A stretch of 64,000 nt of DNA from Orobanche coerulescens (Eukaryota > Streptophyta > Magnoliopsida > Lamiales > Orobanchaceae), in the NCBI GenBank assembly GCA_033398695.1, contig CM065803.1, positions 50,831,501 through 50,895,500 on the forward strand, read 5' to 3'. Positions 35,701-43,523 of this stretch are shown here, in pieces (positions within the stretch are counted from its first letter, which is position 1; every line of letters begins with the position of its first letter). A model generated the notes under the pieces. The model saw nothing but the letters and a program-made list of their open reading frames with translations. It had not been told where the DNA came from and ran no database searches. The translations under genes were made by a program, and so were the position numbers.

Positions 35701-38700
35701 TTAGGGTTTTTTATTTTTGTTTCTTCCTCTCTCCTTCACACCCGTAGCCCTCAGAATTCAACCTTTTTCAACAGTCAACAAACTCCTCTCCAGCCTCCAG
35801 GACCTTCACGGCTTCACCTTGCTGTCATCGGCTCATCGGAATCGCCCCTGCCCTGTCTTCTAGCTCTCCTTTAGCTGCCCATCCCCATTGTCATTTGTGA
35901 GGTGTGTGTGTGTTTTCAATTTTTTTAATCGGTGCACTTTCCGTTTGATTTTTGTTGAGCTTTCGGACGATGATGAACATAATATTGGTCTTGTTCGTTG
36001 TAATCGTGTCTATCATGATACCTTGCCGACCTGACTGATAAGCCGAGTCCCTGATACATTTTTAGACATGTTTTGCAGTTATATTGATGAGTATTCTTTG
36101 TCATTATTGTTTGTGTTTAATTTTGTGATTTTTTCTTTGTTGGCTGATGATTATATTTTATTTAAGACAAGCATTATCTGAATGCATCATATTTTATTTT
36201 CTTGGGTTTATATTAGCTTATTTGATAATTTCTGCAAAAAAAAAAATTCAGTTGGGAACTTGTCGGATGATTGGAATTTGGAATCCTTGATATTGATTTG
36301 GAATTGAAGATAACAATATTGCAGACTTGCAGTACTTATTCATCTATTTATTCAGGTTCAATTGTTCTTTACCTCTCCTCTATTGCCTGTTGTTTTGGTT
36401 GGAAAAATGTTGAATAAAATGTATCCATCTGGTAACGAGAAAAGGAAAAAAAAAATGGAGGAAGAAGAAAAAATAAAGCCATTAAAAGGATCTCTTCAAA
36501 AACTCTGGAAAAAAATTAAAGTGTCGAATGATTCTATAGAAAAAGAAGTGTCTGAAGTTGTAGGAAAAGAAATTCCTGATATCGCAGAACCTTTTCCAGA
36601 AGATGAGGATGTAGTTAACGAAGAGCGTGAAAACGAGATAATTGAAGAAGAAATCGATGTGACTGAAAATGTGGCTAATGAAAATAGGGAAGAAACTAAT
36701 CCTAGTGAGTTTGGTTCTCTCTCTTTGAATATTTATGATCCTAGAGTGTGGGATGGATTAGATAGTAAAATGAGGGATTTGCTTGTTGAAAATGGCCCTA
36801 TTAGAGAAAATAATATTAAATTTCCAAAGGATAATTGTGGTAGGGGATTTTCCACTTATTATTTTGATCAAAAACTAAGAAATGGAGAACTTGCAGACAG
36901 AAAATGGTTAGTTTACTCGAAAGAACTGAATAAGGTGTTCTGTTTTTGTTGTAAAGTAGTAAAAAAGTTCGTGCAAAAAGCAATTTAGCTAGTGTTGGAG
37001 TAGATGATTGGGTGCACTTAGGTGAAAAGCTTAAGCAACACGAAGATAGTCTTGAACATCTTACTAACCTTAGAGCATTGGCTGAACTCCAAGTTAGATT
37101 AAGAACCAATCAAACTATTGATAAAGAGTTGCAAGAACAACTAAAAAAAGATAATGAGCACTGGAAACAAGTTATGATCAGAATAATTGCCGTCGTTAAA
37201 TGCCTTGCAATGAATAATTTGGCATTCCGTGGGAAAAATGAAAAAATATTTGAAGATTCGAATGGCAATTTTCTGGGTTTTCTTGAGTCAATATCTGAGT
37301 TTGATCAAGTAATGAAACACCATTTTAGACTCATTCAAAATAAGGACATTCATTATCATTATCTTAGTCATAAAATACAAAATGATTTGATAGCAATGTT
37401 GGCATCGAGTGTGAAAAGTACAATAATAAAAGAATCAAAGAAGCTAAATATTTTTCTGTAATTCTTGATTGCATTCCTGATGCAAGCCGTATGGAACAAA
37501 TGACTTTGGTGATCAGATGTGTTGATGTTGTGAGTTATCCAGTAAAAATAGAAGAGTATTTTTTAGAGTTTTTGAATGTAGAAAACACTTCTGGGTTGGG
37601 CCTTTTTGGTGAATTAGAGGTTGCTCTTAATTCTCTTGATTTAAATATCAATGATGTGAGGGGACAAGGGTACGATAATGGTTCTAATATGAGGGGAAAA
37701 CATCAAGGTGTTCAAAAAGGATTACTTGATGTTAATCCTAGAGCTTTTTATATGCCCTGTGGTTGTCATTCTCTTAATTTGGTGCTTTCTGATATGGAAA
37801 ACTCTTGTGTGAAAGGAAAATCATTTTTTGGAGCATGTCAAGCTATATATAATGTGTTTGCTAATTCCACTAAAAGATGGAATATTTTGCTTCAATATGT
37901 CGATGATTTGACTTTAAAATCTTTATGTGTGACAAGATGGGAAAGTCGCATTGAAAGTGTAAAAGCAATAAGATATCAAGCTCCTAAAATAAGAGATGCT
38001 TTGAAATTAGCTGAAGTCTCTAATGATCCAAAAATATGCTGGGATGCTGAAAAACTAGCCTCAAATGAATTTTCAAGTTTCGAATTTATATTGAGTTGAT
38101 TATTTGGCATGAAATATTGTACAAAATTAATTTGGTGAGCAAAAATTTGCAATCTGAAGATATGCGTCTTGATGTTGCTATTGCAAGTTTAAAAGGGCTG
38201 GTTTCTTTCTTTGAAAAATATAGAAAAAATGGGTTTACATCAGCCATGGTTGACGCTAAAGAGCTTGCTTTTGAGATGGATATTGAACCTGTTTTTTTGA
38301 TAAAGCGTAGGATTAAAAAAAATAGACAATTTGATGAAAATCCTGACACGGAAAGAGAACAACAATCTGCTTTAGAAAATTATAGAACGGATTATTTTCT
38401 TGTTCTTGTTGATATGGCACTTTCTCAATTGAAAATTAGATTCGAACAAATAGAACTTTTTGAGTTTGTGTTTGGTTTTTTGTTTGATGCTTCTCGATTG
38501 ATTTCTTTGGATGATGAAGGATTGAAAGATTGTTGTTTGAAACTTGAAAAATCCTTGACACATGGTGATGATTGTGATATTGATGCGAAGCGTTTACTTT
38601 CAGAATTACAAATCTTACAGGAGATGCTTCCAAGTGCCGCATATGACTATGAAATACCATGGAATTCTGTTAAAATTTTGGAATTTGTGAAGAAGATGGA

Positions 38701-39735
38701 CATGTTTCCAAATATTTTAGTTACTTATAGGGTTTTATTAACTATACCTATCACTGTGGCATCTGCTGAATGGTGTTTTTCAAAATTGAAACTAATCAAA
38801 TCTTATTTGCAGACTAGTATGAGTCAAGATAGGTTGAATGGATTAGCGCTTTTGAGTATTGAAAAAAACATGCTGAAAAATATTAACGTGGAACATATAG
38901 TTGATGATTTTGCTTCTAAAAATGCAAGGAGAGGTCATTTTAGATGAGAATTGATGTCTGCCAAAGATTTTTATGCAGGTTTCAGATTTTAGAAGTCATC
39001 TAGAAGAAGAAAGTGCATGATTTAGAGGTATAAAACTTTATAATATGTCGTGTACTCCTGCCACTTGTTTTTGTCACGGATATCATTATCAGGAACTCTT
39101 TTCCTATATTATATTGTGAATTTTGTCATCCTTTTGTTTCTACTAATTATTTCAGCATTTCTTAGTATAAGGGCCCAAAATTTTATTCTCGCACTAGGCC
39201 AACTAAACCTCAGGGCCGGCCCTGCTAAACTACAGAAGCAAAAGAAAGCAGTATTAATTCGAAAAGATTAATAATTCACGATTAGAACTTTACAATTTAT
39301 CGGAGTCGATTCGAAGGCATGAAATCTCTCGGGACAAATAAACGGAAGAAATTATGGGAGGAAGGACTAGAAAGGAATATAAAGAAAATTAAATACCTCT
39401 GCGGCGATGAGAGAGAAGTTCCCGGCGAAAGCACCAGACTTAGGGCCGCCCTTGCGCCAGTTGAGGAGGAGCTGAGAGTCGGGGGAATCACGAGACATGC
39501 CAAGGGCGTCAATGAGACATGTGGCCAGCACGTGCTCTCGGAGACCATAGGATCCGCGCTCTCGGTCGAGGCTAGGCAGGATCAAGCGGATGGCTGAGAA
39601 GTAGTCGTCGCCGTTCTTAGGGCGGCAAAAGGTGTCAAGAAACTTGCGGAATTTGGAACGCTTAACAGAAGCAGACTTGCTTTTCTGCATCCAGGTGAAC
39701 AGGCTCACCATCACACTGAACTTTGTTCCCGACAT
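4891..39735 (-). CDS. LIG4: DNA ligase 4 (ATP-dependent, NHEJ), 27 exons
   Basis: Nuclear DNA ligase IV seals double-strand breaks in non-homologous end joining with XRCC4. Exons, from the start: 39397-39735, 34805-34896, 34410-34495, 34153-34289, 29472-29546, 29223-29314, 28634-28705, 27855-27934, 27720-27757, 27624-27630, 27317-27472, 27014-27089, 24624-24748, 24514-24548, 13904-13962, 11681-11764, 11341-11436, 11215-11263, 10962-11049, 10607-10807, 10129-10254, 9895-9994, 9717-9822, 9420-9541, 9143-9307, 8228-8383, 4891-5710. The lengths sum to 3,582 nt (1,193 aa plus TGA), close to the roughly 1,200 aa usual in plants. Every intron is GT..AG and all phases agree. Seen in order: ligase N-terminal domain, KFDGDR with adenylated Lys254, LDGE, DEGIVLK, KWLKLKP, two BRCT repeats, and a basic tail ending in ELLKDW. 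Exon calls rest on my memory of the Arabidopsis protein and on splice sites; no cDNA was seen. Confidence 0.95.
5928..5957. repeat. (TG)n/(CA)n microsatellite
   Basis: A short tgtgtgtgtg run is followed within a few bases by cacacaca runs, which makes a small imperfect palindrome in LIG4 intron 26. Confidence 0.7.
6010..8128 (+). mobile_element. Decayed non-autonomous LTR element in LIG4 intron 26
   Basis: Two diverged copies of one LTR-like block lie in the same orientation, at about 6037-6340 and 7885-8125. Both contain gattagtattttag, gagaataaaaaggggtc, ctaggatttt and gcgctagtcgcttgggcaga. The second copy is cut short. Between them, plus-strand frames hold gag-like pieces such as [20 protein letters not shown] (6401 on), a coiled coil seen at the start of some plant gypsy gag proteins. 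There is no pol. I could not fix the exact ends or a target duplication. Confidence 0.65.
6401..7500 (+). pseudogene. gag remnant of the intron 26 LTR element
   Basis: Short frames in different phases resemble plant Ty3/gypsy gag: the coiled-coil start ([12 protein letters not shown]), then [19 protein letters not shown] (from 6500), then gag-core-like text near 7250-7450. Stops and frameshifts separate them and no protease or RT follows. Assignment to gag is by general character only. Confidence 0.45.
8228..9541 (-). CDS. LIG4: LIG4 exons 24-26: second BRCT repeat
   Basis: Exon 24 (9420-9541) reads [15 protein letters not shown] then [10 protein letters not shown]. Exon 25 (9143-9307) reads [18 protein letters not shown] then THLVIVAS. 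Exon 26 (8228-8383) reads [20 protein letters not shown] followed by WLDDCF, the usual W.DC block that closes a BRCT fold. These cover residues about 774-920. A Stowaway MITE occupies part of intron 25. Confidence 0.92.
8680..8941. mobile_element. Stowaway (Tc1/mariner-type) MITE
   Basis: The ends are inverted repeats: ctccctctgtttataattga on the left and tataaacaaatggagggag on the right. TA dinucleotides flank both ends (8678-8679 and 8942-8943), the target duplication of Stowaway elements. It is 262 bp long, with no coding content, in LIG4 intron 25. Confidence 0.9.
9717..10807 (-). CDS. LIG4: LIG4 exons 20-23: first BRCT repeat and XRCC4-binding linker
   Basis: Exon 20 (10607-10807) carries a basic stretch ([14 protein letters not shown], residues about 621-634, a likely nuclear signal) and then the start of BRCT 1. 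Exons 21 (10129-10254) and 22 (9895-9994) complete BRCT 1 with [19 protein letters not shown] and the tryptophan block [11 protein letters not shown]. Exon 23 (9717-9822) reads [20 protein letters not shown], which lies in the inter-BRCT region known to bind XRCC4 in this family. Confidence 0.92.
10962..13962 (-). CDS. LIG4: LIG4 exons 15-19: OB-fold domain
   Basis: Exon 15 (13904-13962) reads [14 protein letters not shown]. Exon 16 (11681-11764) reads [18 protein letters not shown]. Exon 17 (11341-11436) reads [19 protein letters not shown]. Exon 18 (11215-11263) reads [16 protein letters not shown]. Exon 19 (10962-11049) reads [19 protein letters not shown] and ends LDVQ, with the donor GTGAGT after a T that starts the next serine codon. 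[16 protein letters not shown] is a strongly conserved end of the ligase IV catalytic core. Confidence 0.93.
12020..12631. mobile_element. hAT-type MITE rich in cgtgtcgtgta motifs
   Basis: The target duplication attaccaa is exact (12012-12019 and 12632-12639). Terminal inverted repeats are tagacctggcaatt and, reversed, tagacccggcaatt. Both arms are filled with variants of cgtgtcgtgtac, so the arms can pair over some 200 bp. The middle is AT-rich. It is nested in the 11926-13498 element. Confidence 0.88.
12713..12885 (-). mobile_element. SINE-like / RTE-tail insertion
   Basis: A 17-bp target duplication (aactttgtaataaatat) flanks it at 12696-12712 and 12886-12902. Read on the minus strand it has caggaagggcatccggcg and ends tgatgatgatgatg after ttgggattaaggtgcac. 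A simple-repeat tail of this kind and a long target duplication point to target-primed insertion by RTE-type machinery. A related copy lies at about 26585-26737. Confidence 0.8.
14855..15497. mobile_element. MITE with gcgc-rich arms, inside the RTE LINE
   Basis: It interrupts the RTE endonuclease frame. The ends are inverted: agtgtt at the left and aacact at the right, and both arms carry variants of cgaagcg, gcgcttaagcgc and gcgcaa. No clear target duplication was found, so borders are accurate to a few bases only. There is no coding capacity. Confidence 0.6.
17406..18789 (+). repeat. Copy A 5' LTR
   Basis: Starts tgtcacagggcgctttcc and ends acccgtgaca. It is collinear with 21014-22404 along its whole length, with scattered small indels. 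An 82-codon frame at 17853-18101 recurs in altered form in the other LTR copies; I do not think it is a proven gene. Confidence 0.92.
18790..18802 (+). promoter_or_regulatory. Copy A primer-binding site
   Basis: Starting at 18791, tggtatcgagac follows the LTR by one base. It resembles the initiator-methionine tRNA site (TGGTATCAGAGC) used by many plant LTR elements, with an altered centre. Confidence 0.75.
18803..21000. other. Copy A internal region, no coding seen
   Basis: About 2.2 kb with only short frames on either strand. Similar text is present in copy B (41362-43509, reversed), but stops and indels fall at different places and no frame is shared over a useful length. One local motif, an aatggtagtacc-like block, recurs about three times near 18986-19111. 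Confidence 0.7.
21001..21013 (+). promoter_or_regulatory. Copy A polypurine tract
   Basis: gagagggggagga directly abuts the TG of the 3' LTR, the expected place and composition for plus-strand priming. Confidence 0.85.
21014..22404 (+). repeat. Copy A 3' LTR
   Basis: Starts tgtcacaggcgctttcc and ends accccgtgaca, followed by the target duplication cactg. It matches the 5' LTR closely, which suggests a fairly recent insertion; I did not count the exact differences. Confidence 0.92.
22851..23378. mobile_element. Unclassified insertion in the RTE 3' part
   Basis: The 8-bp direct repeat ctaagtac flanks this 528-bp block (22843-22850 and 23379-23386). It separates the RTE coding end from its AT-rich 3' untranslated part. 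The start is rich in gacacg motifs and the end is AT-rich. I found no inverted termini, so the class is open. Confidence 0.45.
24514..27472 (-). CDS. LIG4: LIG4 exons 11-14: motifs IV-V and OB-fold start
   Basis: Exon 11 (27317-27472) reads [20 protein letters not shown]. Exon 12 (27014-27089) gives [18 protein letters not shown]. Exon 13 (24624-24748) holds DEGIVLKDL (motif IV) and [10 protein letters not shown] (motif V). Exon 14 (24514-24548) is only 35 nt and gives [12 protein letters not shown]. Intron 12 (2.3 kb) carries a hAT-type MITE and a SINE-like copy. Intron 14, after this block, is 10.5 kb long because of nested elements. Confidence 0.93.
25586..26335. mobile_element. hAT-type MITE in LIG4 intron 12
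   Basis: The target duplication gtcatgtt is exact (25578-25585 and 26336-26343). The inverted ends are ctatgttgcacgga and, reversed, ctatgtagcacgga. Both arms carry cgtatccg-type motifs and the centre is AT-rich. It is 750 bp with no transposase. Confidence 0.88.
26585..26737 (+). mobile_element. SINE-like / RTE-tail copy
   Basis: It shares with the 12713-12885 insertion the blocks gaaagggcatccggcg, accattaattgacactataat and the ending ttaaggtgtagttgatgatgatgg. Orientation is plus. A target duplication was not clear. It lies in LIG4 intron 12. Confidence 0.65.
27108..27199. repeat. 46-bp tandem duplication
   Basis: The unit starting aaaacgccaaaagaagcaaa occurs twice in a row without a difference that I can see. 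It lies within LIG4 intron 11, some 20 bp from the exon 12 acceptor. Confidence 0.9.
27624..27630 (-). CDS. LIG4: LIG4 exon 10: 7-nt microexon
   Basis: Exon 9 ends RQ in phase 0, and exon 11 starts with AT GTT GCA TTT. The conserved residues LCY expected before VAFD are missing unless the 7 nt TTGTGCT are included. These are flanked by a pyrimidine-rich acceptor ending TGATGCAG and a donor GTATCC. With them the junction reads [14 protein letters not shown] in frame. Introns of 89 and 151 bp flank it. Confidence 0.85.
27720..29546 (-). CDS. LIG4: LIG4 exons 5-9: nucleotidyltransferase core with the active-site lysine
   Basis: Exon 5 (29472-29546) reads [16 protein letters not shown]. Exon 6 (29223-29314) holds [12 protein letters not shown]; the lysine of KFDG (residue 254) is the one that receives AMP. 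Exon 7 (28634-28705) gives [14 protein letters not shown]. Exon 8 (27855-27934) holds [11 protein letters not shown], ligase motif III. Exon 9 (27720-27757) gives [13 protein letters not shown]. These define the first half of the adenylation domain. All catalytic residues I would expect are present. Confidence 0.93.
29902..30299. mobile_element. Small insertion with 8-bp flanking repeat
   Basis: aagcacaa flanks it at 29894-29901 and 30300-30307. The interior repeats agctta / taagct motifs in both directions, as many plant MITEs do. Terminal inverted repeats are unclear. It lies in LIG4 intron 4. Confidence 0.45.
30630..33690 (+). pseudogene. Ty3/gypsy pol, broken
   Basis: [29 protein letters not shown] then a stop where an arginine or similar codon is usual before [23 protein letters not shown], and the catalytic FFDDILVY (near 31125). 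RNase [13 protein letters not shown] and [14 protein letters not shown] (near 31650-31760). Integrase: an [11 protein letters not shown] stretch (near 32100) and IVSDRDPLF (near 32945). C-terminus: [20 protein letters not shown] and MFHVSQLK (33430-33560). Several frameshifts separate these. It cannot make a working polyprotein. Confidence 0.85.
32407..32836 (+). mobile_element. 5'-truncated RTE LINE fragment in the gypsy relic
   Basis: A 16-bp target duplication (tatagtcattttgtgg) lies at 32391-32406 and 32837-32852. The fragment holds the RTE C-terminal coding end (KGRPKQT, then [11 protein letters not shown] in frame) and the usual 3' tail gttagccgaccacaaagca. The last part of the tail (ccacaaagcattttgggacc, 20 bases, and following) is duplicated in tandem. 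Confidence 0.9.
34153..34896 (-). CDS. LIG4: LIG4 exons 2-4: rest of the N-terminal domain
   Basis: Exon 2 (34805-34896) reads [19 protein letters not shown]. Exon 3 (34410-34495) reads [21 protein letters not shown]. Exon 4 (34153-34289) reads [20 protein letters not shown] and ends RHKRQ. Together they give residues 114 to 218. Their phases (2, 1, 0) join cleanly. The 4.5-kb intron 1 before them carries a complete hAT transposon; the 4.6-kb intron 4 after them carries a gypsy relic. Confidence 0.93.
35602..39224 (+). mobile_element. hAT DNA transposon with palindromic ends, in LIG4 intron 1
   Basis: Both ends carry the 14-bp perfect palindrome CAGGGCCGGCCCTG (35602-35615 and 39211-39224). 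The exact 8-bp target duplication ctaaacta follows (35594-35601 and 39225-39232). Behind the palindrome the ends share ctaggcc and gggcccaaa motifs in inverted order. The 3,623-bp body carries a nearly full-length transposase reading. Structure, duplication size and the encoded protein all agree with hAT. Confidence 0.95.
36362..38947 (+). pseudogene. hAT transposase (TTF zinc finger type), three frameshifts
   Basis: The protein would bind and cut hAT ends. In order: acidic, lysine-rich N-terminus; TTF-type zinc finger region ([20 protein letters not shown], then CFCCK, near 36850-36960); the DUF4371-type core ([32 protein letters not shown]); and the hAT dimerisation end ([20 protein letters not shown]). 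Frames change near 36960, 37445 and 38090. Otherwise it is readable from end to end, so decay is light. Such copies are often labelled 'zinc finger MYM-type protein 1-like' in plant annotations. A single-frame host gene is not supported. Confidence 0.92.
39397..39735 (-). CDS. LIG4: LIG4 exon 1: start and N-terminal DNA-binding domain
   Basis: This exon encodes residues 1-113, starting [13 protein letters not shown]. It holds the conserved [11 protein letters not shown] and [12 protein letters not shown] stretches and ends AAE before the donor GTATTT. The frame is open for about 69 codons upstream, but similarity to plant ligase IV starts at this ATG, so I chose it. A TATA-like TATTTAA lies on the minus strand at 39825-39831, about 90 bp upstream. 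Confidence 0.95.
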
Positions 39736-39958
39736 TTTTGGCCTCTCAGGCGGTCGTCGACGGTGGCGGAACGAAAGAGCGGAGTGGGTGTTAGTACTGC
39801 TTGGGAAATTTAAATGACGAGTCGTTAAATAGGGGATGACACCAAGGCTTGTTAAGGACGATATTTCTCTTTCAAGGAAAGGACAGCAACGCAAACCCAG
39901 GAAAATTGCGAAAAATCCCCTTTGATTTTCATCTTCATGCAAAAAATCCCCTCTAACT
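39736..39958 (-). promoter_or_regulatory. LIG4 core promoter and 5' leader
   Basis: These 223 bp are all that remains of native upstream DNA next to the ATG before the first insertion. A TATA-like TATTTAA on the minus strand sits at 39825-39831. The older upstream DNA continues at 45402, beyond 5.4 kb of inserted elements. Transcription start is not known. Confidence 0.55.
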
Positions 39959-39961
39959 TAG

Positions 39962-41348
39962 TGTCACGGGGTGCGGCTCACTGAGGTTTAGGCCGTCGAA
40001 TTCGTGCAGCGGATCACGAATCACCCGTGCGCCTAGGAGACTTCCGAGTCTCCGTCCGGCTACCATCTACGAGATTTCATATAATACCAACATTAGAGAT
40101 ATCATGCACTGGTCCATTGTGCTATGCGTAGAACGCTAGGCACCCGCCTGTCCTTTGCCTCCGACCAACTAAGGGCCGGTATCTCATACCCTTCAATCTT
40201 AACCCGCAATGGCACTCGGCACTAAGGGTCACTCGCATGCCCGAAGTGCAATTCCTCGTGCTCGACACTCACTCGGGATTTCCTAGGTGCAGTACCTTGG
40301 CGCCCTTGAGAGTACCTCACCCGAGACGGACAACCTTTTAGATCTTGGCTTAGATTCATGCCATCAATAGATATTTGCCCCTCACGATGTTTGGGACTAC
40401 TTCGCATACCGACATATTACCTTCAATCCACAATGTGGTGTTGTCTCGCAACCACATGTACAAGCCAACGATCCCCGCAAAGATAGCCGGAACCGATAGC
40501 TAATGCTTACGAGTAAGCTCACGAGGCGTATGATTTAAATGCGTGCCTCGATTGCCCAATCGACATAGAGGAAGTGTATATGGCCGACGGCATCCCTCCG
40601 GTCACACTTTAGCCTCAATGCCAACCTTGAGCCCAACGCAGACCACTCAGGTCCTACGCCGCCCTAACGATTTCCAACTCGCTCGGGAACTCCTCGCACA
40701 CTTCGAATGCTTAGAGTTGGCTCCCTAGAGGCCCCCCTTACCTCTAGGAAGATTGCACGCTTGGTGCTCGACAGCACGAGAAAGACTGGCCGCTTGCCCA
40801 CCATTGCCCATCTAAGGACTGTCCCCCCTATAATAGGCTTAGACAAATATTCCCTTGTAATTGCACTAGACATTGAATGGCCGAGGAACCACATCGGGTG
40901 TAACTCCCTCGTCCGAACTCCAAATCCTTATCCGCTTGAACCGTAGAGTAGCTTACGACATTATCTATAAGTCCTCAAAGTTTCAGCCCCATCCGATACT
41001 CGAGGAGTGAGGAATTGCCTCTGCAATATTCTGAAACTACGATAATGCCATCGCACCGCAAAGATCTCGATCCTTCGCATCGTTCGCTACTCAAACGGAA
41101 CCGTCTAGTTGTGAAACTTGGTGGAGACCTTCCCAACACTCCAAGGAACTCCCCATTACAAGCATTTCACGAAACTCTTTTTCTAAAGCCCTCTGCTCAA
41201 CGACTCAAAGTTTCCGCCACGGACACACTCGACGCCGACCACCGCCGCACGTCCCCAACCTTATTCGTGTCGCAGGCAACTATCCAACATAATCCTTTGT
41301 AAGTCCGGGGCAATCCCGGTACTCCGAATATGGAAAGCGCCCGTGACA
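39962..41348 (-). repeat. Copy B 3' LTR
   Basis: Minus-strand start TGTCACGGGCGC at 41348 and end CCCCGTGACA at 39962. It faces the LIG4 start. A 76-codon minus frame at 40664-40894 corresponds to the short frame in copy A's 5' LTR. Confidence 0.9.
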
Positions 41349-41361
41349 TCCTCCTCTCGAT
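41349..41361 (-). promoter_or_regulatory. Copy B polypurine tract
   Basis: On the minus strand cgagaggagga directly precedes the TG of the 3' LTR, matching the position and composition in copy A. Confidence 0.8.
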
Positions 41362-43509
41362 CCGTTGACGTCCTCGTCCAACGCATGCACACACAACTCG
41401 CTCCATGTACATGCGCGCCCATCTCATCATGAAAATACTGGGCAACGAACCCGACACTCTACCTCCATCTCCTCAACTCGTGTGCCTCTCGACAAAGACT
41501 CTTAGTTCCATCAAGTGGCGCCGCTTGTAAAGTCTGGGGCCCAACTCAAGAACGCCGCACGGCAACTCGATGATCGCAATTTCTCGCCGCTCGCCCGGCA
41601 ACTCTTGCGCCTCGCGCATTCAAACTCATTGCTCGTAGGGATGCAGTGCATGCGATCAATGCACTCTCCCTCCTCTCGGATGTTGCCTCTCTTCGGCGCA
41701 CACCCACTCATATCTTGGCAGGAATCATTCTCTTCATGCCTCGATATAACCAAAAACCAACCGATGGTGTTAGATTGCCACTCTAGCTCAAATCAAGCTA
41801 CTCCCTCATTGTCAAGTCCTAGACTAGCGACAAGTTCTCCGAATTAAACCGGGTCGATTTGCCTGAACATCTGGAGTACATGATACTTATAAGAGTGCTC
41901 ACTAACACCAATAACACATCCAAATGAGCCTTGCGCTCCGCTCAAATACCACCATGCCGCCTCTCAAAAATCCTTACTAACCATACCCCATAATATGGAT
42001 TCCGAATTCTATCAAGGACGAGCCAAACCTAATCAAACTCGTAAGACAAGTGCCCTCTAGCACAAGTCGAAAGAGGCTCGCACTACGCTCACAGATCACT
42101 ACTCTCGGCCCTTAGGCCACCGCACTTCTACGGCAAGGAGCTTGAAGGCTGTACGCGTGATCAACGCACCCTCCCCCGCTCGAAGGTGATGCCTAACTCT
42201 CGGCACACCGCGTCACCGGCCTTCAGCCTGGCGTGACGAAACTCGTAACCTGGCCATCTGGCCTTATTGCTCAACGCACGATTGTGTACTCTGTACGAGC
42301 ACACCTCATCCGGCTTGCTCTCATCAGAAATTCTTCAACCAATAGGTCCCATTAATTGGCTTCCAAATCACTTCCAAGAACAGCCATCTCAGAATCGCTC
42401 ACATGTGTATCCTGGATGGACACACCTCTTCGGTAACCAAGAAGCCCAATGCTTCGTATAACTCAGTCCCTTTCAGAAAATCCCTCAACCACAGAGCCCA
42501 TACTCTAGGCTTTGGAATTTCCTTAAGGAACATCGTTCTCGAATCAGCCCATTTCGTCTCGAGGGTCTGGCCCTCCCCCACTCGTGTTGGAGGCCAGACC
42601 CAAATCTCTTGTCCCTCATAGACTGCTGGGACATGCAACACCACACTTGGAGCATGCCCATTCTCATTTCTACCCGACTCGAACCAGGAAGACTGAACAC
42701 TCCACTCTTGCAACTTCCGTGGTGGCTGTGTTACGATTGCACCTCATGTGCGAAAGCGCTCTGCGCATAACAATTCAAATCTCATTTCGTAACCAATGCA
42801 CCTCAAGTCCGTGGCGCTTGTGCGCACTAAGATTAAGCCCAAGATTTGCACTGAACGTCCGTGGCGGATTCCCGCACCGAAGTTCTCGCCAAATAGGTCT
42901 AAAACCCAAATCACCTCTCAATCTGCGGCGCTACGCAAACATGGCTGCAACTTGGCAGACGTGGCTACTGCACACCACCCGGCTCACCGGCATGTCTCCT
43001 TCTAGGAGATCAAGATGTCTTATAAGCCCACAAAAAAAGGTCAACATAAAGTTTCTGATCAGATTACACCAACACCGTTACTCACGCGTCCGTAATTTAC
43101 CGATGAGAATGTTCCCCTCACATTAACCAACTGCCAACCGTACTCGCAGAGAATAAATAGTCATTAAACATGTCGTAACCCGGGTACTACCATTCGCCGA
43201 AATCACTAATGCCAACAACTCGCACCGAACAAAGCTTTCGAACATCACTGACAGAAACCAAACAACCAGGGTACTACCATTCGCCCAATTGCAAAGCCAA
43301 CTCGAGGTACTACCATTCGCTCAAGTCCCACTGCCAACTTAATTCTCAACTCTGCCACAATACGTAAGAACGCACTGCAAGCCCTTCGCTGGAATGCCAC
43401 TACAATGGCTAATCAAAAAAAAAATTTGGCACAATTTTGGTATCCGGTTCACATGGGGAAGCAAGATATTCAACAAAGCTCAACTGAAACCTGGATGCGA
43501 CATTCCAAT
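41362..43509. other. Copy B internal region, no coding seen
   Basis: It is collinear with the internal part of copy A. The longest frame (42584-43126, plus) is antisense to the element and is not kept open in copy A. A 104-codon minus frame (42399-42713) is broken by stops in copy A. Confidence 0.7.
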
Positions 43510-43521
43510 GCTCCGATACCA
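43510..43521 (-). promoter_or_regulatory. Copy B primer-binding site
   Basis: On the minus strand TGGTATCGGAGC, two bases after the 5' LTR, differs at one base from the common initiator-methionine tRNA site TGGTATCAGAGC. Confidence 0.88.
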
Positions 43522-43523
43522 CC

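Noticed and set aside
36362..38947. Host gene encoding a zinc-finger MYM-like protein
   Set aside because: The frames lie wholly within a hAT element with terminal repeats and an 8-bp target duplication, and carry the hAT dimerisation end.
39367..39942. Upstream start for LIG4 at 39942
   Set aside because: The frame is open, but ligase similarity begins at MSGTKF (39735), and the extra residues overlap the TATA-like promoter DNA.
42584..43126. 180-codon plus-strand frame as a gene
   Set aside because: It is antisense to LTR element copy B, not kept open in copy A, and matches no family I know.
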